Assembly (NCBI GenBank): GCA_021166835.1
Contig: JAJPEN010000009.1
Span: forward strand, 1 to 31,927
Direction: 5' to 3'
Origin: Burkholderiaceae bacterium
GTDB taxonomy: Bacteria; Pseudomonadota; Gammaproteobacteria; Burkholderiales; Burkholderiaceae
DNA: 31,927 bases
Shown: in pieces, positions 24,196 through 31,927 of the stretch
How positions within the stretch are numbered: the first letter of the stretch is position 1
Layout: each line of letters opens with the position of its first letter
Program-made: the position numbers and the translations under genes
Notes under the pieces: model-generated
The model's database searches: none
What the model was told of the DNA's origin: nothing
Seen by the model: the letters and a program-made list of their open reading frames with translations, nothing else

Positions 24196-25602
24196 ATGAC
24201 GACGAACGACGCATCGATGCGCATCGAGCGCGACACCTTCGGGCCAATCGAAGTGCCGGCCGACCGGCTGTGGGGTGCACAGACGCAGCGTTCGCTGCAG
24301 TTCTTCGCGATCTCGAGCGAGCGCATGCCCGACGAGTTGATCTCGGCGCTTGCGCAGGTCAAGCGGGCTGCCGCGGTCGTCAACCGCGATCTCGGCCGTC
24401 TCGACGCGGGCAAGGCCGACGCGATCGTGCGCGCCGCCGATGAGGTGCTCGACGGCCTGCATGCGCAGGAGTTTCCGCTGGCGGTGTGGCAGACCGGCTC
24501 CGGCACGCAGTCGAACATGAACGTCAACGAGGTGCTCGCGAACCGTGCCTCGGAGCTGCTCGGCGGCGAGCGCGGCACCAAGCGCCTGGTGCACCCGAAC
24601 GACGAGGTCAACCGCGGTCAGTCGTCCAACGACGTCGTTCCCACCGCGATCCACGTCGCGCTGGCCACCGCCGTCGCCCGGCGTCTAGTGCCCTCGCTCG
24701 ATGCGCTGCGCGCGACGCTCGACGAGAAGGCGCGCGAATACGCCGACATCGTGAAGATCGGCCGCACGCATCTGCAGGACGCCACGCCGCTCACGCTCGG
24801 CCAGGAGATGTCGGGCTGGGTCGCGCAACTCGATCGCGCCCGCGAGGCGATCGTGCGCGCGCTGCCCGCCGTCTGCGAACTGGCGATCGGCGGCACTGCG
24901 GTAGGCACGGGGCTGAACACGCATCCGGAGTTCGGTGCGCGCGTCGCCGAGGAACTCTCGCGGCGGCTGTCGCTGCCCTTCGTGCCCGCGCCGAACCGCT
25001 TCGCCGCGCTCGCCGGGCACGAACCGGTGGTCGCGCTGCACGGCGCGCTGCACGCGCTTGCCGCAGCCGCGACGAAGATCGCCAACGACGTGCGCTGGCT
25101 GGCGAGCGGACCGCGCTCCGGGCTGGGCGAGATCCGCATTCCGGAGAACGAACCGGGCAGCTCGATCATGCCGGGCAAGGTGAATCCCACGCAGTGCGAG
25201 GCGCTGACGATGATCGGGGCGCAGGTCGCCGGCAACGACGTCGCGATCGGCATCGGCGCCGCGTCGGGCAATTTCGAGCTGAACGTGTTCCAGCCGCTCA
25301 TTGCGCACAACGCGCTGCAGAGCCTGCGGCTGCTCGCCGACGGACTGGCGAGCTTCGAGCGCAACCTCGCGCGCGGCATCGAGCCGGTGCACGCGCGCAT
25401 CGAGGAACTGCTCGAGCGCTCGCTGATGCTGGTGACGGCGCTCAATCCGCACATCGGCTACGAGCGTTCGGCCGAGATCGCGAAGAAAGCGCATCGCGAA
25501 GGCACGACGCTGCGCGAGGCGGCGCTCGCGCTCGGCTACGTCGACGCGAAGCAGTTCGACGAATGGGTGCGTCCGCAGGACATGACGCGGCCGAGCGCTT
25601 GA
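24196..25602 (+). CDS. fumC: Class II fumarate hydratase FumC
   Basis: Iron-independent fumarase interconverting fumarate and malate, 468 residues, the normal FumC length. N-terminal '[26 protein letters not shown]', active-site regions '[13 protein letters not shown]', '[14 protein letters not shown]', '[18 protein letters not shown]', and the fumarase/aspartase signature '[13 protein letters not shown]' are all present. The ATG at 24196 is preceferred over an upstream in-frame TTG at 24190, because GGAGG (24181-24185) sits 10 bases before the ATG but only 4 before the TTG. It overlaps the upstream aldolase's ribosome-site region and the next gene (TTG at 25599) by 4 nt. Because the family signature is shared with aspartase, FumC is favoured by overall wording. 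Confidence 0.95.
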   Translation: MTTNDASMRIERDTFGPIEVPADRLWGAQTQRSLQFFAISSERMPDELISALAQVKRAAAVVNRDLGRLDAGKADAIVRAADEVLDGLHAQEFPLAVWQTGSGTQSNMNVNEVLANRASELLGGERGTKRLVHPNDEVNRGQSSNDVVPTAIHVALATAVARRLVPSLDALRATLDEKAREYADIVKIGRTHLQDATPLTLGQEMSGWVAQLDRAREAIVRALPAVCELAIGGTAVGTGLNTHPEFGARVAEELSRRLSLPFVPAPNRFAALAGHEPVVALHGALHALAAAATKIANDVRWLASGPRSGLGEIRIPENEPGSSIMPGKVNPTQCEALTMIGAQVAGNDVAIGIGAASGNFELNVFQPLIAHNALQSLRLLADGLASFERNLARGIEPVHARIEELLERSLMLVTALNPHIGYERSAEIAKKAHREGTTLREAALALGYVDAKQFDEWVRPQDMTRPSA

Positions 25603-27488
25603 GCGCGCCCGACGGGAACGCTGACGGGGCCGGGCGATCGGACGCGCGGGGCCGGCCGCCGGCCGCCGCCGGGCCCGATTCCGTGGCCGAGACGGGGGCC
25701 GGGCAGGCAAAGGCGAGCGCCGGCCGCGGCTCGCTGTCGATCCTTCGCGCGCTGTGGCCGTTCATGGCGCCCTATCGGGCGCGCGTGGCCGTCGCGGTCG
25801 CCGCGCTGCTGGTGGCAGCCGCCGCCACGCTCGTCATCCCGCTCGCCTTCCGGCGGATGATCGACGTCGGCTTCGCGTCGCCGCAGGGTGTGGCGGGCGC
25901 GGCGCTCTCCGGCGACGTCGACACCTGGTTCCTCGCGCTCTTCGGCGTCGCCGTCGTGCTCGCGCTCGGCACGGCGCTGCGCTACTACAGCGTGTCGTGG
26001 CTCGGCGAGCGCGTGACCGCCGATCTTCGTCGCGCGGTCTACCGCCAGGTGCTGCGGCAGGACGCGCGCTTCTTCGAGACGCTGAAGACGGGCGAAGTGC
26101 TGTCGCGGCTGAACACCGACACGACGCTGATCCAGACGCTGGTCGGCACCAGCGTCTCGCTGGGACTGCGCAATGCGCTGCTGTTCGTCGGCGGGCTCGC
26201 GATGCTGATCGTCACCAGCGCCGAACTGGCATCGATCATCGTCGGGCTGCTGCTCGTCGTGGTGCTGCCGATTCTCGTGTTCGGACGTCGCGTGCGGCGG
26301 CTGTCGCGCGCGAGCCAGGACGCGCTCGCCGACACCAGCGCGCTGGCCGGGGAAACGCTGGGCGCGATCCAGATCGTGCAGGCCTACGTGCGCGAGCCGC
26401 TCGAGGCGCAACGCTTCGGCGCGGCAACCGAATCGGCCTTTGCCAGCGCGATCCGCCGCACGCGGGCGCGCGCGGCGCTTACCGCGCTGGCGATCGTGCT
26501 CGTGTTCGGCGCGATCGTCTTCGTGCTGTGGCTGGGCGCCCGCGCCGTGCTCGACGAGCGGCTCACCGCAGGGCTGCTCACGCAGTTCATCCTGTACTCC
26601 GCGCTGGTGGCCGGCGCCACCGGTGCGATCGCCGAGGTGCTGGGCGACGTGCAGCGCGCGGTCGGCGCCACCGAGCGGCTGCTCGAGCTGCTCGGGGCGC
26701 AGCCGTCGATCGTTTCGCCGCGTCATGCGCAGCCGCTGCCGGTGCGCCGGGCCGGCGCGGGCGTGCGTTTCGAAGGCGTGGGTTTCCGCTATCCGTCGCG
26801 GCCCTACGAGCTCGCGCTCGAAGCGATCACGCTCGACATCGCCCCCGGCGAGACGGTCGCGCTGGTCGGACCGTCGGGCGCGGGCAAGACGACGATGTTC
26901 CAGCTGCTGCTGCGCTTCCACGATCCGCAGGCCGGCCGCATCCTGCTCGACGGCGTAGACCTGCGCGCGCTCGATCTCGCCGAGCTGCGCGGCGCGATCG
27001 GGCTCGTCTCGCAGGACAGTGTCGTGTTCTCGGCGGATGCGATGGAGAACATCCGCTACGGCAGGCTCGACGCGACCGACGCCGAGGTGATCGAAGCCGC
27101 GAAGGCGGCCAACGCGCACGAGTTCATTGAGCGGCTGCCCGAGGGCTACCGCACTTTCCTCGGCGAACGCGGCGTGCGCCTGTCGGGCGGGCAGCGCCAG
27201 CGCATCGCCATCGCGCGCGCGTTGCTGCGCAACCCGCCGCTGCTGCTGCTCGACGAGGCGACGAGCGCGCTCGATGCCGAGAGCGAGCGCGCGGTGCAGG
27301 CGGCGCTCGAGCGGGCGATGCAATCGCGCACGACGATCGTCATCGCGCACCGGCTGTCGACGATCGTCGGCGCCGATCGGATCGTGGTGCTGGATCGCGG
27401 GTGCATCGTCGAGGTCGGCGCGCAGGCGGGGCTCATCGAGCGCGGCGGGTTGTATGCGCGGCTCGCGGCGATGCAGTTCGAGGCGTGA
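25599..27488 (+). CDS. ABC exporter, fused permease-ATPase (MsbA/lipid-multidrug type)
   Basis: Half-transporter of up to 629 residues with an N-terminal six-helix membrane domain (about 55-350) and a C-terminal ATPase (about 385-625). The coupling region has '[29 protein letters not shown]'. ATPase motifs are Walker A 'GPSGAGKTT', Q-loop '[20 protein letters not shown]', signature '[16 protein letters not shown]', Walker B '[12 protein letters not shown]' and H-loop 'IAHRLSTI'. It would work as a homodimer; the substrate (lipid, drug or peptide) is unknown. The TTG at 25599 overlaps the fumC stop (ATGA-like coupling), but a GTG at 25683 is an equally plausible start; the intervening 28 residues are Gly/Ala/Pro-rich. 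Confidence 0.9.
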   Translation: MSAPDGNADGAGRSDARGRPPAAAGPDSVAETGAGQAKASAGRGSLSILRALWPFMAPYRARVAVAVAALLVAAAATLVIPLAFRRMIDVGFASPQGVAGAALSGDVDTWFLALFGVAVVLALGTALRYYSVSWLGERVTADLRRAVYRQVLRQDARFFETLKTGEVLSRLNTDTTLIQTLVGTSVSLGLRNALLFVGGLAMLIVTSAELASIIVGLLLVVVLPILVFGRRVRRLSRASQDALADTSALAGETLGAIQIVQAYVREPLEAQRFGAATESAFASAIRRTRARAALTALAIVLVFGAIVFVLWLGARAVLDERLTAGLLTQFILYSALVAGATGAIAEVLGDVQRAVGATERLLELLGAQPSIVSPRHAQPLPVRRAGAGVRFEGVGFRYPSRPYELALEAITLDIAPGETVALVGPSGAGKTTMFQLLLRFHDPQAGRILLDGVDLRALDLAELRGAIGLVSQDSVVFSADAMENIRYGRLDATDAEVIEAAKAANAHEFIERLPEGYRTFLGERGVRLSGGQRQRIAIARALLRNPPLLLLDEATSALDAESERAVQAALERAMQSRTTIVIAHRLSTIVGADRIVVLDRGCIVEVGAQAGLIERGGLYARLAAMQFEA

Positions 27489-27516
27489 AGGTTTCTCCGC
27501 CGTCGGCGCGGCGCGC

Positions 27517-27876
27517 CAATCGGCAGCGGGCCGGCCCGAGGGCGCTCGGGTGGGCGCCCCCGGCCGGGGCGGGCGCGCCCAGGCGAAGCGCTTCGCCGGG
27601 CGGCGCTCCAGCTGCGGCGGTCGGCGCTGCGCGCCGACTCCCCTGCGCTGCTCGCCTCGGGGTCGCGCGGCGTAACTCGCTGCGCGCGCTTCGCGCGCTC
27701 CGCTCAGACAGTACGCCGCGAGTCAGAGGTACGAAGCGCGCTTCGCGCGCCGACCCCGAGACTGCGCTGCTCGGCGCCGCAGAAGTCGCGCCGCCCGGCG
27801 AAGCGCTTCGCCTGGGCGCGCCCGCCCCGCCGGGGGCGCCCACCCGAGCGCCCTCGGGCCGGCCCGCTGCCGATTG
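27517..27876. repeat. Long near-perfect inverted repeat with nested hairpins
   Basis: Left arm 27517-27606 (90 bp) and right arm 27788-27876 (89 bp) are reverse complements except for one single-base indel. Each arm contains the 16-bp palindrome GGCGAAGCGCTTCGCC (27582-27597 and 27797-27812) and the hairpin CCCGAG-N4-CTCGGG. The 181-bp centre has more nested pairs: GTCGGCGC-TGC-GCGCCGAC at 27620-27638, CTCGGGGTCG with CGACCCCGAG, and CGCGGCGTA (27666-27674) with TACGCCGCG (27712-27720). No transposase is encoded. It could be a nonautonomous (MITE-like) element or a structured RNA/terminator. Confidence 0.85.
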
Positions 27877-28024
27877 CCGCTCAGCGATGCTCGTGGCGTG
27901 CCAACATGAGCGGGAAGTCCACAGCGGCGACGACGCCGGGCTTTCTCGCAAACGCGGGACGCCGTCGTCTGCCTCCTCCAATGGTCGACGCGTCGTGTCG
28001 AAAGTCGATTAGATGAGATATGAT

Positions 28025-28047
28025 AAACTATCGATAGTTTTTATAAT
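28025..28047 (+). promoter_or_regulatory. Palindromic operator overlapping a TATAAT promoter
   Basis: AAACTATCGATAGTTT (28025-28040) is a perfect 16-bp palindrome directly next to TATAAT (28042-28047), 15 bp before the antitoxin ATG. The hexamer at the usual -35 distance (TATGAT) is poor. The palindrome fills the spacer, the place where an antitoxin would bind to repress its own operon. The local AT-richness is striking against the surrounding ~70% GC. Confidence 0.7.
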
Positions 28048-28062
28048 CTTCCCGGAGCTTCC

Positions 28063-28734
28063 ATGACCGCTGTCCGTAAACCGCTCGGCCCGGCTGCCCT
28101 CGTGGGGACGCCCCGGGAAGTGCGAAGCCGCCTCGATCATTCGACCGCCGAGCAGGTGATCGTTCTACCGGTCAAGAGTTCCGACGCCAGGCATGCGGGG
28201 CTGCTCGCTCAGACGCTGGCTATCGTCGTGCCGTTCATCGACGCCGCGCTGCACGAGCAGAACGACCAGACCCTCGAGGCGCTGGTCAACGCTGTGGTGC
28301 CCAAGGCGCCTCCGACGCCGACCTTGCTCAAGGAGGCAGTCATGCTCGCGCGTTCGCGCAAGGCCGTGCTGGAAGGTGCGGACTGGCTGACTGCTGCCCA
28401 GGTGGCCGAAGTGGCCGGGCTGAGTGCGACCAACCCGAGTACGCAGCCGAACAAGTGGAAGCGCCAGCGCCAGATCTTCGCTGTTCACCACAATGGGGTG
28501 GACTACTTTCCGGGCTACGGCCTGGATCCGCAAGCCGGCTGGCGCCCGCGCGAGACCATGAAGTCGGTGCTCGAGATCTTCGGCGACGACAAGGACGCTT
28601 GGGGATTGGCCTACTGGTTCGGGTCGGCCAACAGTTTTCTCGGCGGGCGACGCCCGCAGGACTTGTTGGCGACAGAACCGGAACAGGTCATCGCCGCAGC
28701 CAGAGACGAGACCCAAGACGTGGTTCATGGCTAG
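28063..28734 (+). CDS. Antitoxin with MbcA/ParS/Xre-type toxin-binding domain
   Basis: Likely antitoxin of 223 residues, partner of the RES-domain toxin that follows. Its C-terminus (about 163-215) has the toxin-binding pattern of MbcA/ParS/Xre antitoxins: 'VLEIFGDDKDAWGLAYWFGSANSFLGGRRPQDLL', ending in a helix that would insert into the toxin site. Residues 109-148 look like a helix-turn-helix plus wing ('LTAAQVAEVAGLS ... KWKRQRQIFAVHHNGVDYFP'). The N-terminal ~100 residues are helical and not recognised; most Xre-family antitoxins are shorter (about 120-160). CGGAG precedes the ATG. It overlaps the toxin start by 8 nt (ATGGCTAG), and an AT-rich palindrome lies in its promoter. Base use is less GC-rich at third positions than in its neighbours, suggesting transfer. 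Confidence 0.75.
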   Translation: MTAVRKPLGPAALVGTPREVRSRLDHSTAEQVIVLPVKSSDARHAGLLAQTLAIVVPFIDAALHEQNDQTLEALVNAVVPKAPPTPTLLKEAVMLARSRKAVLEGADWLTAAQVAEVAGLSATNPSTQPNKWKRQRQIFAVHHNGVDYFPGYGLDPQAGWRPRETMKSVLEIFGDDKDAWGLAYWFGSANSFLGGRRPQDLLATEPEQVIAAARDETQDVVHG

Positions 28735-29440
28735 GCCTCGCAGGGCCTCGCCGGCAGCCGAGATCCGAGCCACTGAGAGGGCCGCGGGCCGGCCGACGCC
28801 GCTGCCGCCGGCCACGCTGCATATCACCTTGTGGACGCTGCACAGCAGGCAGGTCCTGCATCGAGTGCATCAGGAGCGGTACATGGGTGAGCAGTTCAAC
28901 CCGGGCATCGAGGGCAACGCGCGGTTCAGTCCGATCCGAAACGCAACGGGCGCCGCCATCCCCACGCTCTATGCCGCCGTGACGTTCGACGCCGCCGCGA
29001 TGGAGACCGTATTCCACGATGTGTCGCACGCGCCCGGCTTCAAGCACTACGACAAGCGCAAACTGGAGAGGCAGGTGTACTCGCAGCTCGAGGTAAAGCG
29101 CGAACTGACGCTCGTGGACCTGGGCAGCGTCGCGCTTCGCAAGCTGGGCGTGCCGCGCAAGCTCCTGATCGACACCGACAAGGACCAGTACCCCGCGACG
29201 CGCCTGTGGGCCGAGGCCCTCCACTCGCAGCATCCGAAAATCCAGGGCCTGTCCTGGATCTCACGACAGGACGATTCGGCCCGGGCAGTGATGCTGTTCG
29301 GCGACCGCGTTCCCAGGGGCGCGCTGCAGCAGGCGGGTGACTCCCGCAGCCTGCTGCAGGGCGAGACGTGCTACCTGGCGCTGCTGGACCTGGCCGAGCG
29401 TATCGGCGTCGACATCGCGCCGGGCAAGGTGAAGAAGTAG
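28727..29440 (+). CDS. RES-domain NAD+-degrading toxin
   Basis: RES family toxins are known NAD+ phosphorylases/hydrolases that deplete NAD and arrest growth. The 237-residue protein shows the named residues: R46 ('LHRVHQ'), R66 ('ARFSP'), Y82 ('PTLYAAVTF'), E93 ('AAMETVFH') and S169 ('SWISRQ'). The Arg-Phe, Tyr and Glu spacing agrees with the family. The N-terminal ~28 residues are Arg/Ala/Pro-rich and variable. The ATG at 28727 overlaps the antitoxin stop, so the pair is one transcript with coupled translation. It ends 13 bp from the converging cbpM stop. NAD breakdown is inferred from the family, not shown here. Confidence 0.82.
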   Translation: MARPRRASPAAEIRATERAAGRPTPLPPATLHITLWTLHSRQVLHRVHQERYMGEQFNPGIEGNARFSPIRNATGAAIPTLYAAVTFDAAAMETVFHDVSHAPGFKHYDKRKLERQVYSQLEVKRELTLVDLGSVALRKLGVPRKLLIDTDKDQYPATRLWAEALHSQHPKIQGLSWISRQDDSARAVMLFGDRVPRGALQQAGDSRSLLQGETCYLALLDLAERIGVDIAPGKVKK

Positions 29441-29453
29441 GCCCGCCCGCGAC

Positions 29454-29825
29454 TCAGCGCCCCAATCGATGCAGCATCGCGCGCAGCGCCTCGATCTCGT
29501 CGATCAGGTCGAGCGCGAGTGCGACGCCGGGCGGGTTCACTTCGAGATCGCGCGCGAGGCTCGTGGCCAGCCGCGCGCGGCGAAGCGCGGTGCCGCTGAA
29601 GCGCCATTGCGCGCGTGCGGCGGGCAGCGCCGCCGGATTCGTGCGTCGCGGATGGCGCGGCTCGCCGGCACCGGAAGACTCGATCGGCTCGATCACCCCT
29701 TCGACGATCAGCGCGGTGATCTGCTCTTCGTCGGCGCCGCAGGCGCGCGACAGCTCCATGAGCGTGAACTCGATCTGCTCCTCGACGACGGGCCCCTGGA
29801 CCGGGGTGCGGGATTCGTCGCTCAT
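29454..29825 (-). CDS. cbpM: Chaperone modulator CbpM
   Basis: Small MerR-like protein, 123 residues, that binds the J domain of CbpA and inhibits its DnaK-cochaperone action. The N-terminal helix-turn-helix-like part 'FTLMELSRACGADEEQITALIVEGVIEP' is typical, and the C-terminal 'WRFSGTALRRARLATSLARDLEVNPPGVALALDLIDEIEAL' is the family core. Between them (about residues 49-73) lies an extra Pro/Ala/Arg-rich piece of ~20 residues that most CbpM proteins lack. It starts 6 bp after the cbpA stop (29832) on the same strand. Confidence 0.88.
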   Translation of the reverse strand: MSDESRTPVQGPVVEEQIEFTLMELSRACGADEEQITALIVEGVIEPIESSGAGEPRHPRRTNPAALPAARAQWRFSGTALRRARLATSLARDLEVNPPGVALALDLIDEIEALRAMLHRLGR

Positions 29826-29831
29826 CGCGTT

Positions 29832-30776
29832 CTACCTTCCTGCTCTCGGATCGAAGTCGAAGGCCTTCTCCATCGTGCGCCAGGCCTCCTTCTGTGCGTC
29901 GGTGGACGCGGGCGGCAGCGCGATCGAAACGACCGCGTACAGGTCGCCCGGCGGCCGCGACGGGATCCCCTTGCCGCGCAGCCGCAGCTTGCGCCCGGCC
30001 TGCGAGTTCGGCGGCACCGTCAGTTCGACGCTGCCCTCCGGCGTGCGCACCGGCACGTTCGCGCCGAGCGCGGCTTCCCAGGGCGCGAGCGGCAGGTCGA
30101 CGTAGACGTCGCGGCCGTCCACCCGCCAGCGCGGGTTCTCGCGGAACTCGATCTCGAGATAGAGGTCGCCGGGCGGACCGTTGCCGATGCCCGGGCCTCC
30201 CTGCCCGGCGAGCCGCAGATGTTGCCCCGCGCGGATGCCGCGCGGAATGTTGACGTCGAGTTCGCGCTCCTGCGTGACCAGGTGCCCGCTCGCATCGACC
30301 GTCGGCATCGCGAGCCGGATCGAACGCCGCGCACCGCGGTACGCGTCTTCGAGGTCGATCAGAACTTTCGCGTGGTGGTCCTGCCCCTGGCGAGGCATCG
30401 ACTGCGCGCGGCGCTGCTGCGCGTGCGCCTGTCGCATCCGCGAGCCGAACAGCGCCTCGAAGAAGTCGCTGTAGTCGCCCGCGCCGCCGTCGAAATCGCC
30501 GCCGCTGAATTCGAAGCCGGCGTCCCAGTTCGGCGGCGGCTGGAAATCCTGCCCGGCGCGCCAGTTCTCGCCCATGCGATCGTAGGCGGCGCGCTTCTCG
30601 GGGTCGCGCAGCACTTCGTTCGCCTCGCCGACTTCCTTGAAGCGCGCCTCGGCGTCGGGCTCCTTGCTGACGTCGGGGTGGTACTTGCGCGCGAGCTTGC
30701 GGTACGCGCGCTTGATCTCGTCCTGCGTCGCGTTGCGCTCGACGCCGAGGATCTCGTAGTAATCGCGAAATTTCAT
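29832..30776 (-). CDS. cbpA: DnaJ-family cochaperone CbpA
   Basis: Curved-DNA-binding-type DnaJ homologue, 314 residues. The J domain (1-70) has '[31 protein letters not shown]' with the essential HPD at 33-35. A Gly/Phe-rich linker follows, and there is no zinc-finger Cys repeat, which distinguishes CbpA from DnaJ. Two C-terminal substrate domains hold '[21 protein letters not shown]' and '[19 protein letters not shown]'. The open frame extends to 30905, but the J domain begins at the ATG at 30776. It starts 4 bp after the stop of the metal-transporter gene and is followed by its modulator cbpM. Confidence 0.95.
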   Translation of the reverse strand: MKFRDYYEILGVERNATQDEIKRAYRKLARKYHPDVSKEPDAEARFKEVGEANEVLRDPEKRAAYDRMGENWRAGQDFQPPPNWDAGFEFSGGDFDGGAGDYSDFFEALFGSRMRQAHAQQRRAQSMPRQGQDHHAKVLIDLEDAYRGARRSIRLAMPTVDASGHLVTQERELDVNIPRGIRAGQHLRLAGQGGPGIGNGPPGDLYLEIEFRENPRWRVDGRDVYVDLPLAPWEAALGANVPVRTPEGSVELTVPPNSQAGRKLRLRGKGIPSRPPGDLYAVVSIALPPASTDAQKEAWRTMEKAFDFDPRAGR

Positions 30777-30780
30777 CGTT

Positions 30781-31485
30781 CTACACCGCCGTGCCGAACA
30801 GCTTGCCGATAAGTGCCGTGAGCGCCATCGCTGCCGCGCCCCAGAAGCCGACGCGCAGCGCGGGCCGAAGCGCCGGCGCGCCGCCCGCGTAGGCGGCGAT
30901 CGCACCCAGCGTGACCAGGAACGCCAGCGACGTGCCCGAGATCCAGGCGATCATTGCCGCGGCCGGCGCGAAGGCGACGACCGCCAGCGGCAATCCGGCG
31001 CCCAGCGAGAAGCTCGCCGCGGAAGCGAGCGACGCCTGCACCGGCCGCGCGATCGTCGCGCGCGTGATGCCCAGTTCTTCGCGCGCGTGCGCGGCCAGCG
31101 CATCGTGCGCGCTCAGCTGCCGCGCCACCTCGGCGGCCAGCGCAGGATCGACACCGCGCGCCACGTAGATCGAAGCCAGCTCGTGCAATTCGCTCGCCGG
31201 ATGGTTCGCCAGCTCGCGTCGTTCGAGCGCGAGGTCGGCGTGCTCGCTGTCGCGCTGCGAGCTGACCGACACGTATTCGCCGGCCGCCATCGACATCGCG
31301 CCGCCGACGAGCCCGGCGAGCGCGACGAGGATCCATTCGTGCCGCGCCCCGCCGGCGGCGACCACGCCGGTGAGCAGGCTCGCCGTCGAGACGATGCCAT
31401 CGTTGGCGCCGAGCACCGCGGCGCGCAGCCAGCCCACCCGCTCGGTTCGATGGTGCTCGTGGTGCGGGCGGTGTCGGCGCGGCAT
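30781..31485 (-). CDS. VIT1/CCC1-family iron/manganese transporter
   Basis: Membrane transporter of 234 residues. The conserved VIT core starts '[27 protein letters not shown]' (about 20-46) with a second helix '[20 protein letters not shown]'. A cytosolic helical segment with Glu/Asp/His-rich runs ('[16 protein letters not shown] ... [13 protein letters not shown]') forms the metal-binding region, and three more membrane helices follow. The first 16 residues are His/Arg-rich (HRPHHEHH), possibly a metal-binding tail. The ATG at 31485 is the first one before the core. It lies 70 bp after rppH and 4 bp before cbpA, so this may be one operon. Metal specificity (Fe or Mn) is not decided. Confidence 0.9.
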   Translation of the reverse strand: MPRRHRPHHEHHRTERVGWLRAAVLGANDGIVSTASLLTGVVAAGGARHEWILVALAGLVGGAMSMAAGEYVSVSSQRDSEHADLALERRELANHPASELHELASIYVARGVDPALAAEVARQLSAHDALAAHAREELGITRATIARPVQASLASAASFSLGAGLPLAVVAFAPAAAMIAWISGTSLAFLVTLGAIAAYAGGAPALRPALRVGFWGAAAMALTALIGKLFGTAV

Positions 31486-31511
31486 TCGGGCGGACGCGGG
31501 CGCAGCGTACG

Positions 31512-31529
31512 AACGTGCGAAACGTGCGA
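31512..31529. repeat. Two adjacent 9-bp direct repeats
   Basis: AACGTGCGA occurs twice in a row in the 70-bp gap between rppH and the VIT-family gene. It may be a regulator half-site pair, or chance. Confidence 0.35.
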
Positions 31530-31555
31530 AGGGGGGACGGCGCAGCCGGCCCGAT

Positions 31556-31927
31556 TCAGCGCTCGCCGTCGCGCGGCAGCGCCGCCTCGGGCACGCCGAG
31601 CAGCGACGCGCGTTCGGCGTCGTCGGCCGGCGCCTCGACAAGCGGCACGCGCGGACGATGCCGGCCGCGCAGGTAGCGCCCCGACTCGCCCGGCTGCGTA
31701 GCCTCGCGCAGTACATGCGCACGTTCGCTGCGGGTCGGTCGCTCGCGCTGCGCACCCGTGAACACGAGCCGCGACAGTTCGTTGAGCGCCTGCACGTAGA
31801 CGCCGCGCTTGAACTCGATCACCGCATCGAGCGGCACCCAATAGTCGTTCCAACGCCAGGCGTCGAACTCCGGGTGACTCGAGGCGCGCAGATCGATGTC
31901 GCTATCGCGGCCGACCAGTCGCACCAG
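31556..31927 (-). CDS. rppH: RNA pyrophosphohydrolase RppH, 3' part only
   Basis: C-terminal 124 codons of an RppH-type Nudix hydrolase, which removes pyrophosphate from mRNA 5' ends to start decay. The visible part reads '[48 protein letters not shown]', the family's region after the Nudix box. The start and the Nudix box itself lie beyond the right edge. A tail of ~70 residues after the core is Arg/Pro/Ala-rich and variable. The reading frame stays open to the last base. It is upstream of the VIT-family gene on the same strand. Confidence 0.85.
   Translation of the reverse strand: MVRLVGRDSDIDLRASSHPEFDAWRWNDYWVPLDAVIEFKRGVYVQALNELSRLVFTGAQRERPTRSERAHVLREATQPGESGRYLRGRHRPRVPLVEAPADDAERASLLGVPEAALPRDGER

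Larger units (their letters stand above)
27489..28062. other. 574-bp noncoding region before the toxin-antitoxin genes
   Basis: No credible gene. From left to right it holds a short leader after the exporter stop, a long inverted repeat with internal hairpins (27517-27876), about 130 bp with no recognised feature (27877-28010), and an AT-rich promoter/operator of the toxin-antitoxin module (28010-28062). The open frames on both strands here encode the same Arg/Ala/Gly-rich peptide because of the inverted repeat. Confidence 0.65.

Noticed and set aside
27433..28012. Long open frames on both strands across the inverted repeat
   Set aside because: Both strands encode the same Arg/Ala/Gly/Pro-rich peptide because of the repeat; no ribosome sites and no protein-like pattern.
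1..31927. CRISPR arrays, IS elements, prophage genes, rRNA
   Set aside because: No regularly spaced repeats, transposase, integrase, phage structural or rRNA sequence recognised on reading both strands.

Overview
The window is about 32 kb of GC-rich (roughly 70%), densely coding chromosomal DNA from a betaproteobacterium, most likely in or near Burkholderiales. The evidence is the combination of type IV pilus pilB-pilC, ispB diverging from rplU-rpmA-obgE-proB, an Aer-like chemoreceptor, a CbpA/CbpM pair and an RppH-type Nudix gene, together with the GC-rich codon use. No phage, IS or CRISPR was found. The assignment is inference from gene content; no database was searched.

Layout. 0-3.0 kb (minus): pilB then pilC, the pilus assembly ATPase and inner-membrane platform. 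3.3-8.1 kb (plus): a complete branched-chain amino acid/aromatic-type ABC importer (two ATPases, a periplasmic binding protein, two permeases), with three stable hairpins between the binding-protein gene and the permeases. 8.1-9.7 kb (minus): a glutamate-semialdehyde-type aldehyde dehydrogenase. 9.9-11.5 kb (plus): a cytoplasmic TPR-GGDEF diguanylate cyclase. 11.6-14.0 kb: an FprA-like ferredoxin/flavodoxin-NADP reductase diverging from a flavodoxin and a hotdog thioesterase. 14.0-15.3 kb (minus): an acyl-CoA dehydrogenase. 15.4-17.3 kb (plus): an Aer-like PAS chemoreceptor behind a sigma-28-like promoter. Then come tRNA-Pro(CGG) and ispB (minus), and the rplU-rpmA-obgE-proB operon (plus). 21.6-23.1 kb (minus): a small unknown gene and an MBL-fold hydrolase whose Tat/lipoprotein leader is cut by an in-frame TGA. 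23.3-27.5 kb (plus): a DapA-family lyase, fumarase C and an MsbA-like ABC exporter. 27.5-28.0 kb: noncoding DNA dominated by a near-perfect 90-bp inverted repeat. 28.0-29.4 kb (plus): a toxin-antitoxin pair (antitoxin with an Xre/MbcA/ParS-like toxin-binding domain, plus a RES-domain toxin) behind an AT-rich promoter containing a perfect 16-bp palindrome. 29.45-31.93 kb (minus): rppH (cut by the window end), a VIT/CCC1-type metal transporter, the DnaJ-like cbpA and its modulator cbpM.

Most genes are ordinary housekeeping or catabolic genes. The accessory-looking part is 27.5-29.4 kb (structured repeat plus toxin-antitoxin module), lying between the ABC exporter and the chaperone genes. The most unusual single-gene observation is the stop codon inside the export signal of the MBL hydrolase. 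The importer, aldehyde dehydrogenase, thioesterase and acyl-CoA dehydrogenase suggest uptake and breakdown of amino acids or organic acids, but no pathway can be closed from this window.
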